From the NCBI GenBank assembly GCA_017626305.1, contig JAGAIW010000136.1, forward strand, positions 1-48,982: a stretch of 48,982 nt of DNA, written 5' to 3'. Below, piece by piece: positions 35,804 through 45,391 of the stretch. The stretch is from Clostridia bacterium (lineage in GTDB: Bacteria; Bacillota; Clostridia; Christensenellales; Borkfalkiaceae). The first letter of the stretch is position 1; each line of letters starts with the position of its first letter. The notes under the pieces were generated by a model, which was given only the letters and a program-made list of their open reading frames with translations, did not search any database and was not told the origin of the DNA. The position numbers and the translations under genes are program-made.

Positions 35804-35900
35804 AGTTCCTCCGTGTCCGCAACCGTTATAAAGCGGTTGCTCCCTTTATTATTATATAAAAATTATTAGAAAAAATAGAGTATTTTTTTAATTTTTCACG

Positions 35901-36896
35901 TCAATTACCGAAAAACAAACGAGCGTTGACCGCTTTTAACGCGGCTTGCGGCGTTACGTTACCGCATTTGATATCGCTTATCGCCCCGTACACCGCTTGG
36001 TACACCTTCAAAAGCTCGCCTTTGGGAAATTTTGCCGCCTGTTCCCGTTTCTTTTTCGCCGCGTATTCTTTAATGCCGAGCACCGCCGCCACTTCTTTTT
36101 CGCCGCCTTTGATAACGGACGCTTCGTATAAACCGCGAAAGTAAGACGCCATAGACGAAAGCAGCATGGTTTCGTTGCTCCCCTTCACAGAAAGGTCGGA
36201 TAAAATTTTTACGTATAATCCGTAATTCTTTCTTGAAAGCGCGTCGGTGAGCTCGTACAACTTATATTCCGCGTCGGGGTACACAAGCGAATCGACAAGC
36301 TCGTCCGTCAAACGGGTTTCTCCCGTCGCTTGCAAATAACACAGCAGCTTTTCCGTTTCGCTGGCAATACGCGCCATGTCGCATACGCAATACGCCGCAA
36401 GCTTGCCGCAGGTAACGCCGTCGGCGTATACCCCTTCCCGTTTGCAGGTGAGATATATCCATTTTTTAATCGTTTCTTCGTCAGACCTGCCGCAATCCAC
36501 GTAGGTTACGTTGGCTTTTTTCGCAAGCGTTGCCTGACCCGTTTTGGGCTTAGCGGAATTGACGATAAGCAGAATCCCGTCCGTCGGCGGATTATCAAAC
36601 AGCGGTTTGAGATACGTTTCAAAATCCTTTTCGCTAGGATAAAATTCGCTGACGCGTACCACCCGTTTTTTGCTGATAAACGGGAAACAGTTGACGGCGT
36701 CGACAAGCGTCTTTAACCCGTCGCCTTTTAAGGCAGAGCCTTCAAAGGACGCGTAATCCAGCGTACGTTCGGACACGAAACGGGAGAGAATTAGCGATTC
36801 GCCTTTGGTGCGAAAATACGCTTCTTCGCCTTCCAACAAGTAGATAGGCTGCGCGCCGTTTTCGTCTGTAAATTTCTTGAAATCTACGTATTTCAC
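35901..36896 (-). CDS. holA: DNA polymerase III subunit delta, 331 aa
   Basis: Clamp-loader subunit that opens the beta sliding clamp. The sequence has the family pattern: N-terminal PIYLLEGEEAYF, a Rossmann-like domain with ISKKRVVRVSEF, PPTDGILLIVNS, and the C-terminal helical collar with SSMASYFRGLYEAS and LGIKEYAAKKKREQAAKF. Length is normal. The upstream neighbour is comEC, the order found in Bacillus and most Firmicutes. Start at 36,896 uses an ATG; a clear ribosome binding site is not obvious in the cagACGTGAA context, so the start is a little uncertain. Confidence 0.93.
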   Translation of the reverse strand: MKYVDFKKFTDENGAQPIYLLEGEEAYFRTKGESLILSRFVSERTLDYASFEGSALKGDGLKTLVDAVNCFPFISKKRVVRVSEFYPSEKDFETYLKPLFDNPPTDGILLIVNSAKPKTGQATLAKKANVTYVDCGRSDEETIKKWIYLTCKREGVYADGVTCGKLAAYCVCDMARIASETEKLLCYLQATGETRLTDELVDSLVYPDAEYKLYELTDALSRKNYGLYVKILSDLSVKGSNETMLLSSMASYFRGLYEASVIKGGEKEVAAVLGIKEYAAKKKREQAAKFPKGELLKVYQAVYGAISDIKCGNVTPQAALKAVNARLFFGN

Positions 36897-37000
36897 GTCC
36901 GTCTTTTCGCTCCTATCATCCCATTCTTGTTTGTATTATACCACAACTTCTCACAAAAAGCAAGAAAACAGCGTATTTTTTACGCCGTTTTCTTTGATTT

Positions 37001-38671
37001 TTACCTATTTAAAAGCACAATTCCAAGCAAAAATGCCGCAAAGCATATCCCCACAAGCGCTCTTGCCACCTTTTTAGGGACGTTCCATTTATCCGTGCAA
37101 AACAACAACGCCGTATAATAAATCCACAACAAACTGGCATTTAAGCTTACGTTTTGGATAAGGTCAGCGGATAAATCAAACGTTTGAAAAACGAGTAGCA
37201 GCGCCGACCACGCCACCGACGGCAGATATAAGACTATACCGCTAACCGTAAGCGGCAGTATACAGGCAACGACGACCAACGCAAGCACGGCGGAAAAAAT
37301 TATCGAAACGATAGGTACGAACAAGCAGTTTAGAAGTAGCGACCAAACGGATAGATATCCAAACACATATAAGGTCAACGGTGCGGTAGCGATTTGCGCC
37401 GACAGCGTAACGGACAAAAAAGAAAACGCGCTGCGTACAATCCGTCCGCGTACGCCCAGCGGCGGTTTATCGTCCAGCGGCGAAACAGGCGCAGGCGTTT
37501 TACCCGTACACACACGCACGAGCGTTTCTTTTCCCTTTTCAAATAAAGCATACATATTTTTAGACAATAGGATAATGCCAAGGCTTGCCGCAAACGATAA
37601 TTGAAATCCAACTGTAAACAACGCAACGGGTGAAAGGCATAAAATTACAATCGCCGCAAGCCCCATATTTTCTAAGCTATCCGATAAAAAGCCGCTACTC
37701 TTACCGATATCGTAAGCAAGACACACGACGATTGCGCGGACGACGGACGCGGAATACCCGCAAACGCCGCCGTAAAAAAGCAATAGCGCGGCAAGGACGA
37801 AAAAGCATACGGGCTTAGGCGCACGCGATAGCGGCGAACGCCGTATCAGCATACGGCAAAAGGCGTACAGCGCGCCTACGTGCAAGCCCGAAACGGCAAA
37901 CACGTGCGCAATCCCGCCGTAGCGCATATTCGAAAGCAACGATTGTTCCATAGTAGACGTATCGCCAAGCAGCACCGCCATAGTCACCGACGCGGACGTT
38001 TCGTCCATGCCCGTAAACAGCGTATCGACAATCCTTTGGCGAGTATCGAGAAAGATATCCGCCTTATGTCCTAGCGTTTCAAAACGCTCGATATCCACCG
38101 AAGAAAGGCGAAAACGGATATCGTCGTACACACTTGTGGCAAAGTAAATATTCTCTCTCACGTCCGTCATAGGACGCACTTTGCCGTATAGCGATATCTC
38201 GTCGGAAAGACGAACGGTATAGTAAAACGCGGTAGGCATGTATGCGACGAGTTTGCCTTCTTCCCCTTTTTCGCCTATCTTCACTCCGTCAAGCACCAAC
38301 GTGCAATAGCTTTTGGAAACGCTACTTTCCACCACTCTGCCGCGGACGGTAAACTCCCCGTCGTAGCCCTTGACGTCCGTGTACGTACGCATTTGCGCCG
38401 ACCACAAGCCGTTGCCGAGCGAAAACGCCATAACGAGCACCGCGACGGCAAGCACCGCCAACCGTTTATCTCTTGCAAGCGCCACGGAAAGGATAACTAC
38501 GGGCAATAACGCAAGCAGCCACCAAAGCGAAAGCTCGTGAAAATACGTATAATATCCAAAGACGACGCCTAAGCAAAGCGCAACGGCGCAAAAGAAAATC
38601 GGGCGAAAGTTAAACAGTTTCGCTTCCGCCTGATTATCTGTCTTTAATTGTAGCTCTTTACTTTCATTCAT
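37001..38671 (-). CDS. comEC: ComEC/Rec2-family DNA uptake channel, lacking the C-terminal beta-lactamase domain, 556 aa
   Basis: Membrane channel that takes up single-stranded DNA in competence. Visible: N-terminal TM segments and an OB-like region (GEFTVRGRVVESSVS), then the competence domain with HVFAVSGLHVGALYAF, the CGYSASVVRAIV segment and a long run of TM helices to the C-terminus (FCTDKWNVPKK). At 556 residues it ends right after the membrane domain; the metallo-beta-lactamase domain of full-length ComEC (about 750-800 aa) is missing, and the gene stops cleanly without a downstream remnant. In lineages of this type such short forms may work with a separate nuclease. Position upstream of holA supports the assignment. 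Confidence 0.9.
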   Translation of the reverse strand: MNESKELQLKTDNQAEAKLFNFRPIFFCAVALCLGVVFGYYTYFHELSLWWLLALLPVVILSVALARDKRLAVLAVAVLVMAFSLGNGLWSAQMRTYTDVKGYDGEFTVRGRVVESSVSKSYCTLVLDGVKIGEKGEEGKLVAYMPTAFYYTVRLSDEISLYGKVRPMTDVRENIYFATSVYDDIRFRLSSVDIERFETLGHKADIFLDTRQRIVDTLFTGMDETSASVTMAVLLGDTSTMEQSLLSNMRYGGIAHVFAVSGLHVGALYAFCRMLIRRSPLSRAPKPVCFFVLAALLLFYGGVCGYSASVVRAIVVCLAYDIGKSSGFLSDSLENMGLAAIVILCLSPVALFTVGFQLSFAASLGIILLSKNMYALFEKGKETLVRVCTGKTPAPVSPLDDKPPLGVRGRIVRSAFSFLSVTLSAQIATAPLTLYVFGYLSVWSLLLNCLFVPIVSIIFSAVLALVVVACILPLTVSGIVLYLPSVAWSALLLVFQTFDLSADLIQNVSLNASLLWIYYTALLFCTDKWNVPKKVARALVGICFAAFLLGIVLLNR

Positions 38672-38687
38672 CTTTGGTAAAAACCGA

Positions 38688-41600
38688 TTACGCTAGCGTA
38701 ATTCTATCAGACACCGACCGCACGAACAGTCCGCGCTCTTCCCCAAGCGTTACGCAGTCGTTGACGTATTGCAAAAACCGTTCGGACGGTTTGGGTATAC
38801 GGAAGACAGACGCGACAATCGTTTGGATTTCTTCCATATACAGGGCAACTTTATCTTCCAGCGCGCTCTTTACCAGCGCGACAAGCTCGTACGGGGTATA
38901 GTCGTATTCGTATTTACGGAACGGTTCGCCCGTTTCTACACGGTACTTTTCAAAGCTTGCCGCCTTATCCGATTTACGGTAGAACTCCTTCCCCAAAAGC
39001 TTTTCATACTTAAAGCCACACAGCGCGATAAGCGCTTGCATGCGGTTTTCTATTTTTACGCCGTACTTGGTTATCCCCAAGCTCGACAAACAACGGCGCA
39101 GTAAAAACTCGTAAGAAATGGGCTCTTCCGCCGCCACAATCGCCTTTAAGCGCGCGACGATTTCCTTATCGTTATCCCCGCAAAGCACGTAATCCGCGCT
39201 TTCTTCCAGCTTTTCCAATGCGGCTACCTTATACGTTTTCTTGGCTCGGTTCAATTCCGCACCGCCCTTTTTATCCGCGCCCGTCAGCCTATCCAACAGG
39301 TCTTTAATCTTCTTGATCTCCCGTTTGGGGTTGTTGTAATAATTGACGGAGAACAGCCGCAGCACGTTCCAGTTATTGCGTTTGAGCGTTTGCAGCTGTA
39401 AAACGTTTCTATCCTTAACGGTGAAGTCGTTAGGCGTATCGCACAAAATAGCGAGAATAAAGTTTTGCCTGTTTTTAGGATCAACGACGGCAACGTCAAT
39501 TTTGAACCCCGACACTCCGACGTCGTAACGACAATCGTAGCCGTAGGAAGAAAGCTCTTCCGCAATATATTTACCCAAGCCCACCTTTGCAGACGACAAA
39601 TCGTTAGACGAAATAGCAAGATTCGTCCTGCCCTTTTCAGCAAAATCCAAAAAGGCTTTCAAACCCGCAACACCCTTAGAGTTGGTCTTAGACAAATCAA
39701 TCATTGCGCCCGTCATGGACGCGAACACCACCATTTCTTCCCTTGCGCGCGAAACGGCGACGTTTAATCTTCGCCAACCGCCCGCTTGGTTTAAAGGCCC
39801 GAAGTTGAGCGAAATACGCCCAAGCGTATCAGGGCCGTAGCAAACGGAAAATAAAATAACATCCCGCTCGTCACCCTGTACGTTTTCCAAGTTTTTCACA
39901 AACAGCGGTTCTTCCCGTTCGTACGCTTCGCGTTCTAAGCGGTTTTCGGCAATCGCCGCGCTTAAACGGCGTTCGATATATTCCTTTTGCACGTTACTAA
40001 ACGTAACGATACCCATGCTGGATTGTTGCAGTTTTTTATCAGACAAGCGACGAATCACTTCCGCCACCAGCGCGTCCCCTTCCGCTTTATTGCGCTTGGA
40101 AAAACCGCGCTCGTATACACCGTCTTCGACAAGGTTGAACTTGACCTTGCTCGCCAAAGCGTCAGGCGAAGGGAAGGTACAAAGACGACTCTCGTAATAC
40201 ATGACGTTGGAAAAGGCGATCAAGCTTTCGTGCTTACTGCGATAATGCCAAGTCAAATGTCTTTGGGGCATATTTACCGCCAAGCAGTCGTCCAAAACGC
40301 TTTCCATGTCTTCGTTTTCGAGATTGTCTTCGTCCACGTAGTTGGTATGGAAAAACGCCGTCGGGGGCAGCTGTTTGGGGTCGCCAACCACCACCGCCGC
40401 CTTACCGCGCGCCAACGAGCCGATAGCTTCCGCCGTCGGGATTTGCGACGCTTCGTCGAAAATGACAAGGTCGAACAGCCCGTTTTCGGGCGCAAGATAT
40501 TGCGAAACGGTAACGGGGCTCATAAGCATACACGGCGCAACCGTTTTCATAAGCTCGGGAATTTCTTCAAATAATTTTCTTAGCCCCATACCGCGAAGGT
40601 TGGACTTTGCCAAACGGTTGAAGTTGGCAAGCTCTACGCAAAGCGCGCCTTCCGTATCGCCGCTGGGCAAACGGGAAATGAGCTTATTACGAATACTTTC
40701 CCTGCTCATACGCGCAAATTCGTCCATGGTTAAGCGCAAGCTTTCGCTTTGTTCTTCACATACGGTGGCGGAAAACCGCGCCAAAACGGGGTCAAGCGGA
40801 ATGTTGGTTTGCAGGAAATTTTTGCAAATGTTCTTTTCAAAACTTTCCACTACGTTTTCACCCGTAATCACTCCGCTTTCCAAAGCGTCGGTGATAAACG
40901 TTAAGCCTGCTTCCGTCAACGCTTTCGCCGTCTTTTTATACATGCACCACGGCGCAAGCATATCCACGTTTTCAATCAGCGCGCTCGCCTTTGCCACGTA
41001 ATAGCCCAAAACGTCTTCTTCGGGAATTTTCGCCTTATCCGCCTGCGCCGCGACTAGGAAAGAATTTTCCGCGTCGGTAAAGCTCTCCAACGAATGGATA
41101 AGCCCCAAAAGCACGGGCGCGGAATAGCCACTTGCCCCGCGAATACACATGCTGTTAAAGCTGTCTGCGTTATAATCCATAAAGGTCGCCGCGCAGATAT
41201 CGTGCAGCGCGTAAAGGTCCTTTAAGAAGGTTCTTCTCGCGTCGAAAAAGTCCACTCTGCCAAAGGCAAAGGTGAAGTATTGCGAAAGGTTGGTGGACGT
41301 TTTGATGCGTTCCATGGCTTCGTAGATATCACATACGGTCGTCAACGCCGATACGTGATTTTCCGCAGCTACGTTAGCGATAGAAAGCTTGGAAAGCTTT
41401 TTATAAACGCCCTTCACCGCCTTATCGTTTTCCACGTTCTTACCGTCCGTTTCCAACCACGTTTTTAAGGCTTTGTATTCGCTGGGCGTAATATCCACCG
41501 TCTTTTTGTAATGCTTGCAATAGCCGTCCAAGCAAGCGTCCAAACGGCGGTTGGCGTTGAAGAACGCGTAAAATTCTTCTTCGTCCTGTTTGAAATATTT

Positions 41601-44342
41601 TTGTAATATCCCCGAAGAAAGCGTTTGCGCAATCGTCTTTAACGCGTCAAGCTTGGTACGGGTAAGCGTGCTGATTTTTTGGCGGTAAAGCTCTAAAAAC
41701 AAGCCGATATAATTTTTCAAATGCTTGATTTCGGCAATCACGACTTCCGCCGCGCAATACAAGCCGTCCCGAACGGCAGGCGAGTATTGTGTGAGATTGA
41801 CGTTGGCAAAGGGCGAATTATACACACCGCCACATTCCTTTGCCGCTGCCGCCGCCGTCGCCATCATATTTTTATAATCGATTATTTTTTCCTTCGTCAG
41901 CCCGTCGTAAAACGTGCTTTCAATATTCATAAGCTCGGGCGCGTTTTTATAACGAAGGCAGGTTAAAAGCGCTTCGTAAACGGATATCCCCAGGCGGCGT
42001 TTTTTATGCAAAGCCGCAACGGGCGCGGCAAGCTCTTCCTTTAATTTGACGATCTTACTTCCCTGTTCGGTTAAGCTCACCCGTTCTTGTTCCCCTGCCA
42101 AAGCCAGCGTGGACGTCAAACGGGAAAGGACGTCCGCTTTACTCGTTTTACCCGAATGGAGCTCTAAACAAAAATCCCCAAGCCCCAGTAAATCCAAACG
42201 TTTTTTAACGACGGACAACGCCGCTTGCTTTTCGGCGACGAACAACACTCTACGCCCGTCGTTTAAGGCGTTTGCAATCATGTTGGTAATCGTTTGCGAT
42301 TTACCCGTTCCCGGCGGACCGTGTAAAACAAAGCTCTTGCCCGTTTGCGAAAGCGCAATCGCTTCCCATTGTGACGCGTCTGCCGTAAGCGGCGTTAAGG
42401 TGACTTCGGGGCGGGTATTATCTTCCCCAGCCAAGGGTTGATTGTTTTCAAAGGTAACGGCGTTTTCCATAAACGCTTTGACGAGCTTATTTTTGGAAAA
42501 CTCCGCCATGTTTTGACGCAAATCGTACCACATTTGATAACGGGAAAAGGAAAATGCGGCAAGATAAATATCGTCATACACTTCCCAGCCGCGCATGCCT
42601 ACTACTTCCATACGCACCATGGCGAGAATTTCGGAGATTCTCAGCTCCGTTACCGCCTTTTCCAAACCGCGCATATCGATATTGAACTCTTGTTTGAGAT
42701 ATTCCAAAAGCGTGGTATTCACCGAAAATTCTTCGTCGACAAGGCATACGGAAAACCCTGCGCCGCCTTTGCTCTTTTTAATATGAACGGGCTGCAAAAC
42801 AAGGGGCGCGTAATGCTCCGCACCGTCTTCACGCGTATACCATTTCAAAAAGCCAAGCGCGAGATAGAGTATCTTCGTGCCGCTTTCTTCGTCCGCTTCT
42901 TTGTTTTTCCGCATGAGCCGCGACGCCGTTTCCAAAACGTCCTTTTCGTCGGCGTAAACGCGTAAAATCCCGCTTTTGTTTTCAATGGCGATTAGTTCTT
43001 TCAACGGTTTTGCTTCGCTTGCCGAACCAAATTTGACGTTTTTACGGGCGATTGCAAGCACTTCGCGGCTTGCGCCCATCATACGCAATTCTTGCGCGGT
43101 AGAAAACGCCTGCAACGTTTCGTCCGCGTCAACGGAGAGTACGTGCAAGCCCGCTTTTGCGGCTTGAAAATGGAGCAGTCCGTTTTTCATGGACAAATCC
43201 AACAGCCGTCTTTGCCATTGTTTATCCTTGCCCTGCGTTTCTTCGATACGCAAATTACGCGCCGTTTTCAGCTGCGTAGGCGCGGCGTCGGGCGCGGTAT
43301 TTTCTTCCGTTAAAATTTCATATCCCTTTAATTTCCGCGCGCGCAACGGCAAGGGCAGCACGTGCGAAATACGGCAACGACGGATATCCACGTACCGTTC
43401 GTATACCCCCGCTTTCAGCTTTTCCTTTACGTGCGATTCGGACGTGGAGTACGACGCGTTTTTGTCGGCGAATACGTCTTCGACGTCGAAAAACGCCAAG
43501 TTGTTAATGCCGTCTTCAACGTACGCGCTAAGCCGCGCCGTATCGTCCGAAACGGTGTCTAAAAAACAGTTGTCGTACAGCCATACGCCGCAAGTGATTT
43601 CTTCTCCGCCCAAAAGGAGCACGGGCGAAAGCCCCATGCTTTCCAAGCACGCGCAAGCAAACAGCGCCAGCTCGGGTGCGGACGCTACGTGTTGGGATAA
43701 AATTTTCACCCCTGCGCCTAGTTCTACGGGCATGGAAATATCGGCGTTCTTGCGCACGATAGAATTGCGGCGAAGGGTGGAGAAAAGCGCCGCTAAAATA
43801 TGACGTACGGCGTTTTTATCGTTACCCGTATATCCTTGCAATTCCCCCGCCGTTTTCCATTTTTTAAGCTGCTCGGCAATCTCGTCGCGTACTTTCATGC
43901 AATCGCCAAGGCGCGGACGGACAAACGCGGCAAGCTGCTCTACGTCCCCACTTGTCCCCTGCCAAAAATCAAAGGGCAACGTCGTTACCGTCCAAGACGC
44001 GGTAGCGACAATCTTTTTATCCTTTTTTAAGGTAGCGGTAACGACTTCTTCACGAATGTCTTCCGCCGACGCAAAATAGAGCGGCGACAACAGATTATCC
44101 AGCTCTATTTTCACCGTACTTTCAAAAGGAATATGTTCAAACGCCTTTTCAAACGGGAGTAACATTCCATTGTTATTTTCTATGGTAAGCACCAAATTTT
44201 CCGCCGCCACTTCACAGGTGTTTTTCACTTGCAAAGACGAAAAGAGCGGTCTTTTCGCGAAATAATCGGCATACGAAACCACGCTAAGCGTTTCTCCGCT
44301 CAGCGTCAACCATTCTTCCCATTTTTTGTGTTTTTGCGCCAT
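38688..44342 (-). CDS. DUF4011-SF1 helicase-Vsr-like nuclease protein (Hhe-like anti-phage architecture), 1884 aa
   Basis: Order: an N-terminal strand-rich region (1-370), DUF4011-like KQWQRRLLDLSMKNGLLHF near 390, Walker A GPPGTGKSQTITNMI near 674, a long helical insertion, Walker B LVIFDEASQIPTAEAIG near 1,296, VVGDPKQLPPTAFF, then GDERDVILFSVCYG near 1,490 and LNVAVSRAREEMVVF near 1,530 (SF1 helicase motifs V-VI), an endonuclease fold with FKIDVAVVDPKNR near 1,616 (MTES_1575/Vsr-like), and a DUF3320-like C-terminus. Known: this architecture is the single-gene defence system Hhe. The start at 44,342 has AAGGTGG upstream; the longer GTG frame adds 13 basic residues. Its base and codon use match the chromosome, not the island. 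Confidence 0.88.
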   Translation of the reverse strand: MAQKHKKWEEWLTLSGETLSVVSYADYFAKRPLFSSLQVKNTCEVAAENLVLTIENNNGMLLPFEKAFEHIPFESTVKIELDNLLSPLYFASAEDIREEVVTATLKKDKKIVATASWTVTTLPFDFWQGTSGDVEQLAAFVRPRLGDCMKVRDEIAEQLKKWKTAGELQGYTGNDKNAVRHILAALFSTLRRNSIVRKNADISMPVELGAGVKILSQHVASAPELALFACACLESMGLSPVLLLGGEEITCGVWLYDNCFLDTVSDDTARLSAYVEDGINNLAFFDVEDVFADKNASYSTSESHVKEKLKAGVYERYVDIRRCRISHVLPLPLRARKLKGYEILTEENTAPDAAPTQLKTARNLRIEETQGKDKQWQRRLLDLSMKNGLLHFQAAKAGLHVLSVDADETLQAFSTAQELRMMGASREVLAIARKNVKFGSASEAKPLKELIAIENKSGILRVYADEKDVLETASRLMRKNKEADEESGTKILYLALGFLKWYTREDGAEHYAPLVLQPVHIKKSKGGAGFSVCLVDEEFSVNTTLLEYLKQEFNIDMRGLEKAVTELRISEILAMVRMEVVGMRGWEVYDDIYLAAFSFSRYQMWYDLRQNMAEFSKNKLVKAFMENAVTFENNQPLAGEDNTRPEVTLTPLTADASQWEAIALSQTGKSFVLHGPPGTGKSQTITNMIANALNDGRRVLFVAEKQAALSVVKKRLDLLGLGDFCLELHSGKTSKADVLSRLTSTLALAGEQERVSLTEQGSKIVKLKEELAAPVAALHKKRRLGISVYEALLTCLRYKNAPELMNIESTFYDGLTKEKIIDYKNMMATAAAAAKECGGVYNSPFANVNLTQYSPAVRDGLYCAAEVVIAEIKHLKNYIGLFLELYRQKISTLTRTKLDALKTIAQTLSSGILQKYFKQDEEEFYAFFNANRRLDACLDGYCKHYKKTVDITPSEYKALKTWLETDGKNVENDKAVKGVYKKLSKLSIANVAAENHVSALTTVCDIYEAMERIKTSTNLSQYFTFAFGRVDFFDARRTFLKDLYALHDICAATFMDYNADSFNSMCIRGASGYSAPVLLGLIHSLESFTDAENSFLVAAQADKAKIPEEDVLGYYVAKASALIENVDMLAPWCMYKKTAKALTEAGLTFITDALESGVITGENVVESFEKNICKNFLQTNIPLDPVLARFSATVCEEQSESLRLTMDEFARMSRESIRNKLISRLPSGDTEGALCVELANFNRLAKSNLRGMGLRKLFEEIPELMKTVAPCMLMSPVTVSQYLAPENGLFDLVIFDEASQIPTAEAIGSLARGKAAVVVGDPKQLPPTAFFHTNYVDEDNLENEDMESVLDDCLAVNMPQRHLTWHYRSKHESLIAFSNVMYYESRLCTFPSPDALASKVKFNLVEDGVYERGFSKRNKAEGDALVAEVIRRLSDKKLQQSSMGIVTFSNVQKEYIERRLSAAIAENRLEREAYEREEPLFVKNLENVQGDERDVILFSVCYGPDTLGRISLNFGPLNQAGGWRRLNVAVSRAREEMVVFASMTGAMIDLSKTNSKGVAGLKAFLDFAEKGRTNLAISSNDLSSAKVGLGKYIAEELSSYGYDCRYDVGVSGFKIDVAVVDPKNRQNFILAILCDTPNDFTVKDRNVLQLQTLKRNNWNVLRLFSVNYYNNPKREIKKIKDLLDRLTGADKKGGAELNRAKKTYKVAALEKLEESADYVLCGDNDKEIVARLKAIVAAEEPISYEFLLRRCLSSLGITKYGVKIENRMQALIALCGFKYEKLLGKEFYRKSDKAASFEKYRVETGEPFRKYEYDYTPYELVALVKSALEDKVALYMEEIQTIVASVFRIPKPSERFLQYVNDCVTLGEERGLFVRSVSDRITLA

Positions 44343-44454
44343 ATTGCCACCTTTTCTTTTTCTATGCTTTTCATTATACACGAAAGCAAAAGAAAAATCA
44401 ACCCCACCGCCTATTTTTTCTTTTTATTTTTTCAAACTTTTTTGTAAAAAATAC

Positions 44455-44483
44455 TTGACAAACAATACTATGCATTGTATAAT
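44455..44483 (+). promoter_or_regulatory. Consensus SigA promoter with an embedded operator candidate upstream of padR
   Basis: TTGACA (44,455-44,460), 17-bp spacer, TATAAT (44,478-44,483): a perfect match. The spacer contains the inverted repeat ACAAT-N7-ATTGT (44,462-44,478), a PadR-type operator candidate that overlaps RNA polymerase contacts and suggests autorepression. Confidence 0.8.
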
Positions 44484-44504
44484 ATTATGCAAAAAGGAGT
44501 ATAT

Positions 44505-44819
44505 ATGGACGCACAGTTAAAGAAGGGATTACTAGACGTATGCGTCCTGGCTGCGATACGAAAGGAAGAATCGTACGGGTACAAGATTATTTCCGACCTT
44601 GCGCCCTATATCGAGATATCCGAATCGACGTTATATCCCATTTTACGAAGGCTGGAAAGCGGCGGCGCAGTCAAAACGCGTTGCAGCGAGCACAACGGGA
44701 GATTGCGACGGTATTTCCGTATCACGCAGGTAGGGCTTAAACGCATTGACGAATTTATTGAAACCATGGAACAATTTAAGGTCATCAGCGATTTTATCGC
44801 ACAAGGAGATAGAAAATGA
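44505..44819 (+). CDS. PadR-family transcriptional regulator, 104 aa
   Basis: Small winged-helix repressor. Family pattern visible: LLDVCVLAAI near the start, SYGYKIISDL, ESTLYPILRRLESGG (recognition helix) and RRYFRITQVGLKRIDEF at the end. The ATG at 44,505 follows AAGGAG; the longer frame begins at a TTG in the -10 region. Its stop overlaps the next ATG (ATGA), so it is coupled to the DUF1700 gene. Known: PadR-DUF1700-DUF4097 operons are common in Firmicutes and respond to envelope or antibiotic stress; the signal here is unknown. The promoter overlaps an inverted repeat, consistent with autoregulation. Confidence 0.93.
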   Translation: MDAQLKKGLLDVCVLAAIRKEESYGYKIISDLAPYIEISESTLYPILRRLESGGAVKTRCSEHNGRLRRYFRITQVGLKRIDEFIETMEQFKVISDFIAQGDRK

Positions 44820-45391
44820 AGAAAAAGACTTGGGAAAAACAGCTTATAAAGCTGTTAAAGCCATTGCCCTATGCCGAACGGCAATCAGTACTTAATTACT
44901 ATAATGAGATATATAGCGATAAAATAGAATCGGGCATGACGGAAGAAGAAATTATTGCAGAGTTCGGCTTTCCCGAAGACTGCGCTCAGCGTATCTTATC
45001 CGAAAACGGCGAACGTTCTTCCACCGTTTTCGCAAAGCGTGAGCCCCGTCGTTTTTCCCTTGCCGAAATGATCGGTTTGATACTTGGCGGCTTGATTTTA
45101 TTTTTACCGCTCACCATTACCGCGTTTAGCTTAATCCTTTCGTTTGGCGTCGTCAGCCTTTCGGGGGTAATTGTTACCGTATGCGGCGCGTTTTATACCG
45201 TTGCCGCGCCCATTTTTGGGGCGGTTACGGGCCATTCCGCTGCCGTATGTATCGCGAACGTTGGACTGGGAATCACCGTTTGCGGCGTCGGTTTGATTTT
45301 GTCCGCGGTATTCTTTATCTTGACGAAATATCTTGCTATCGGCACGAAAAAAGCGCTCACGTTTTTATATGCGCAAAGGAGCACGTTATGA
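44816..45391 (+). CDS. DUF1700 (HAAS-type) membrane protein, 191 aa
   Basis: N-terminal cytosolic helical domain (residues 1-65) with LPYAERQSVLNYYNEIYSDKI, the acidic GMTEEEIIAEFG motif and FPEDCAQRIL, typical of DUF1700/HAAS signalling proteins. Residues about 80-185 hold three to four transmembrane segments (LGGLILFLPLTITAFSLILS, a Gly-rich segment, and one near the C-terminus). Start overlaps padR, stop overlaps the DUF4097 gene, so the three are one tightly coupled unit. Known: such proteins are thought to sense the membrane and regulate the partner PadR or the adhesin-like third protein; the mechanism is unclear. Confidence 0.88.
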   Translation: MKKKTWEKQLIKLLKPLPYAERQSVLNYYNEIYSDKIESGMTEEEIIAEFGFPEDCAQRILSENGERSSTVFAKREPRRFSLAEMIGLILGGLILFLPLTITAFSLILSFGVVSLSGVIVTVCGAFYTVAAPIFGAVTGHSAAVCIANVGLGITVCGVGLILSAVFFILTKYLAIGTKKALTFLYAQRSTL

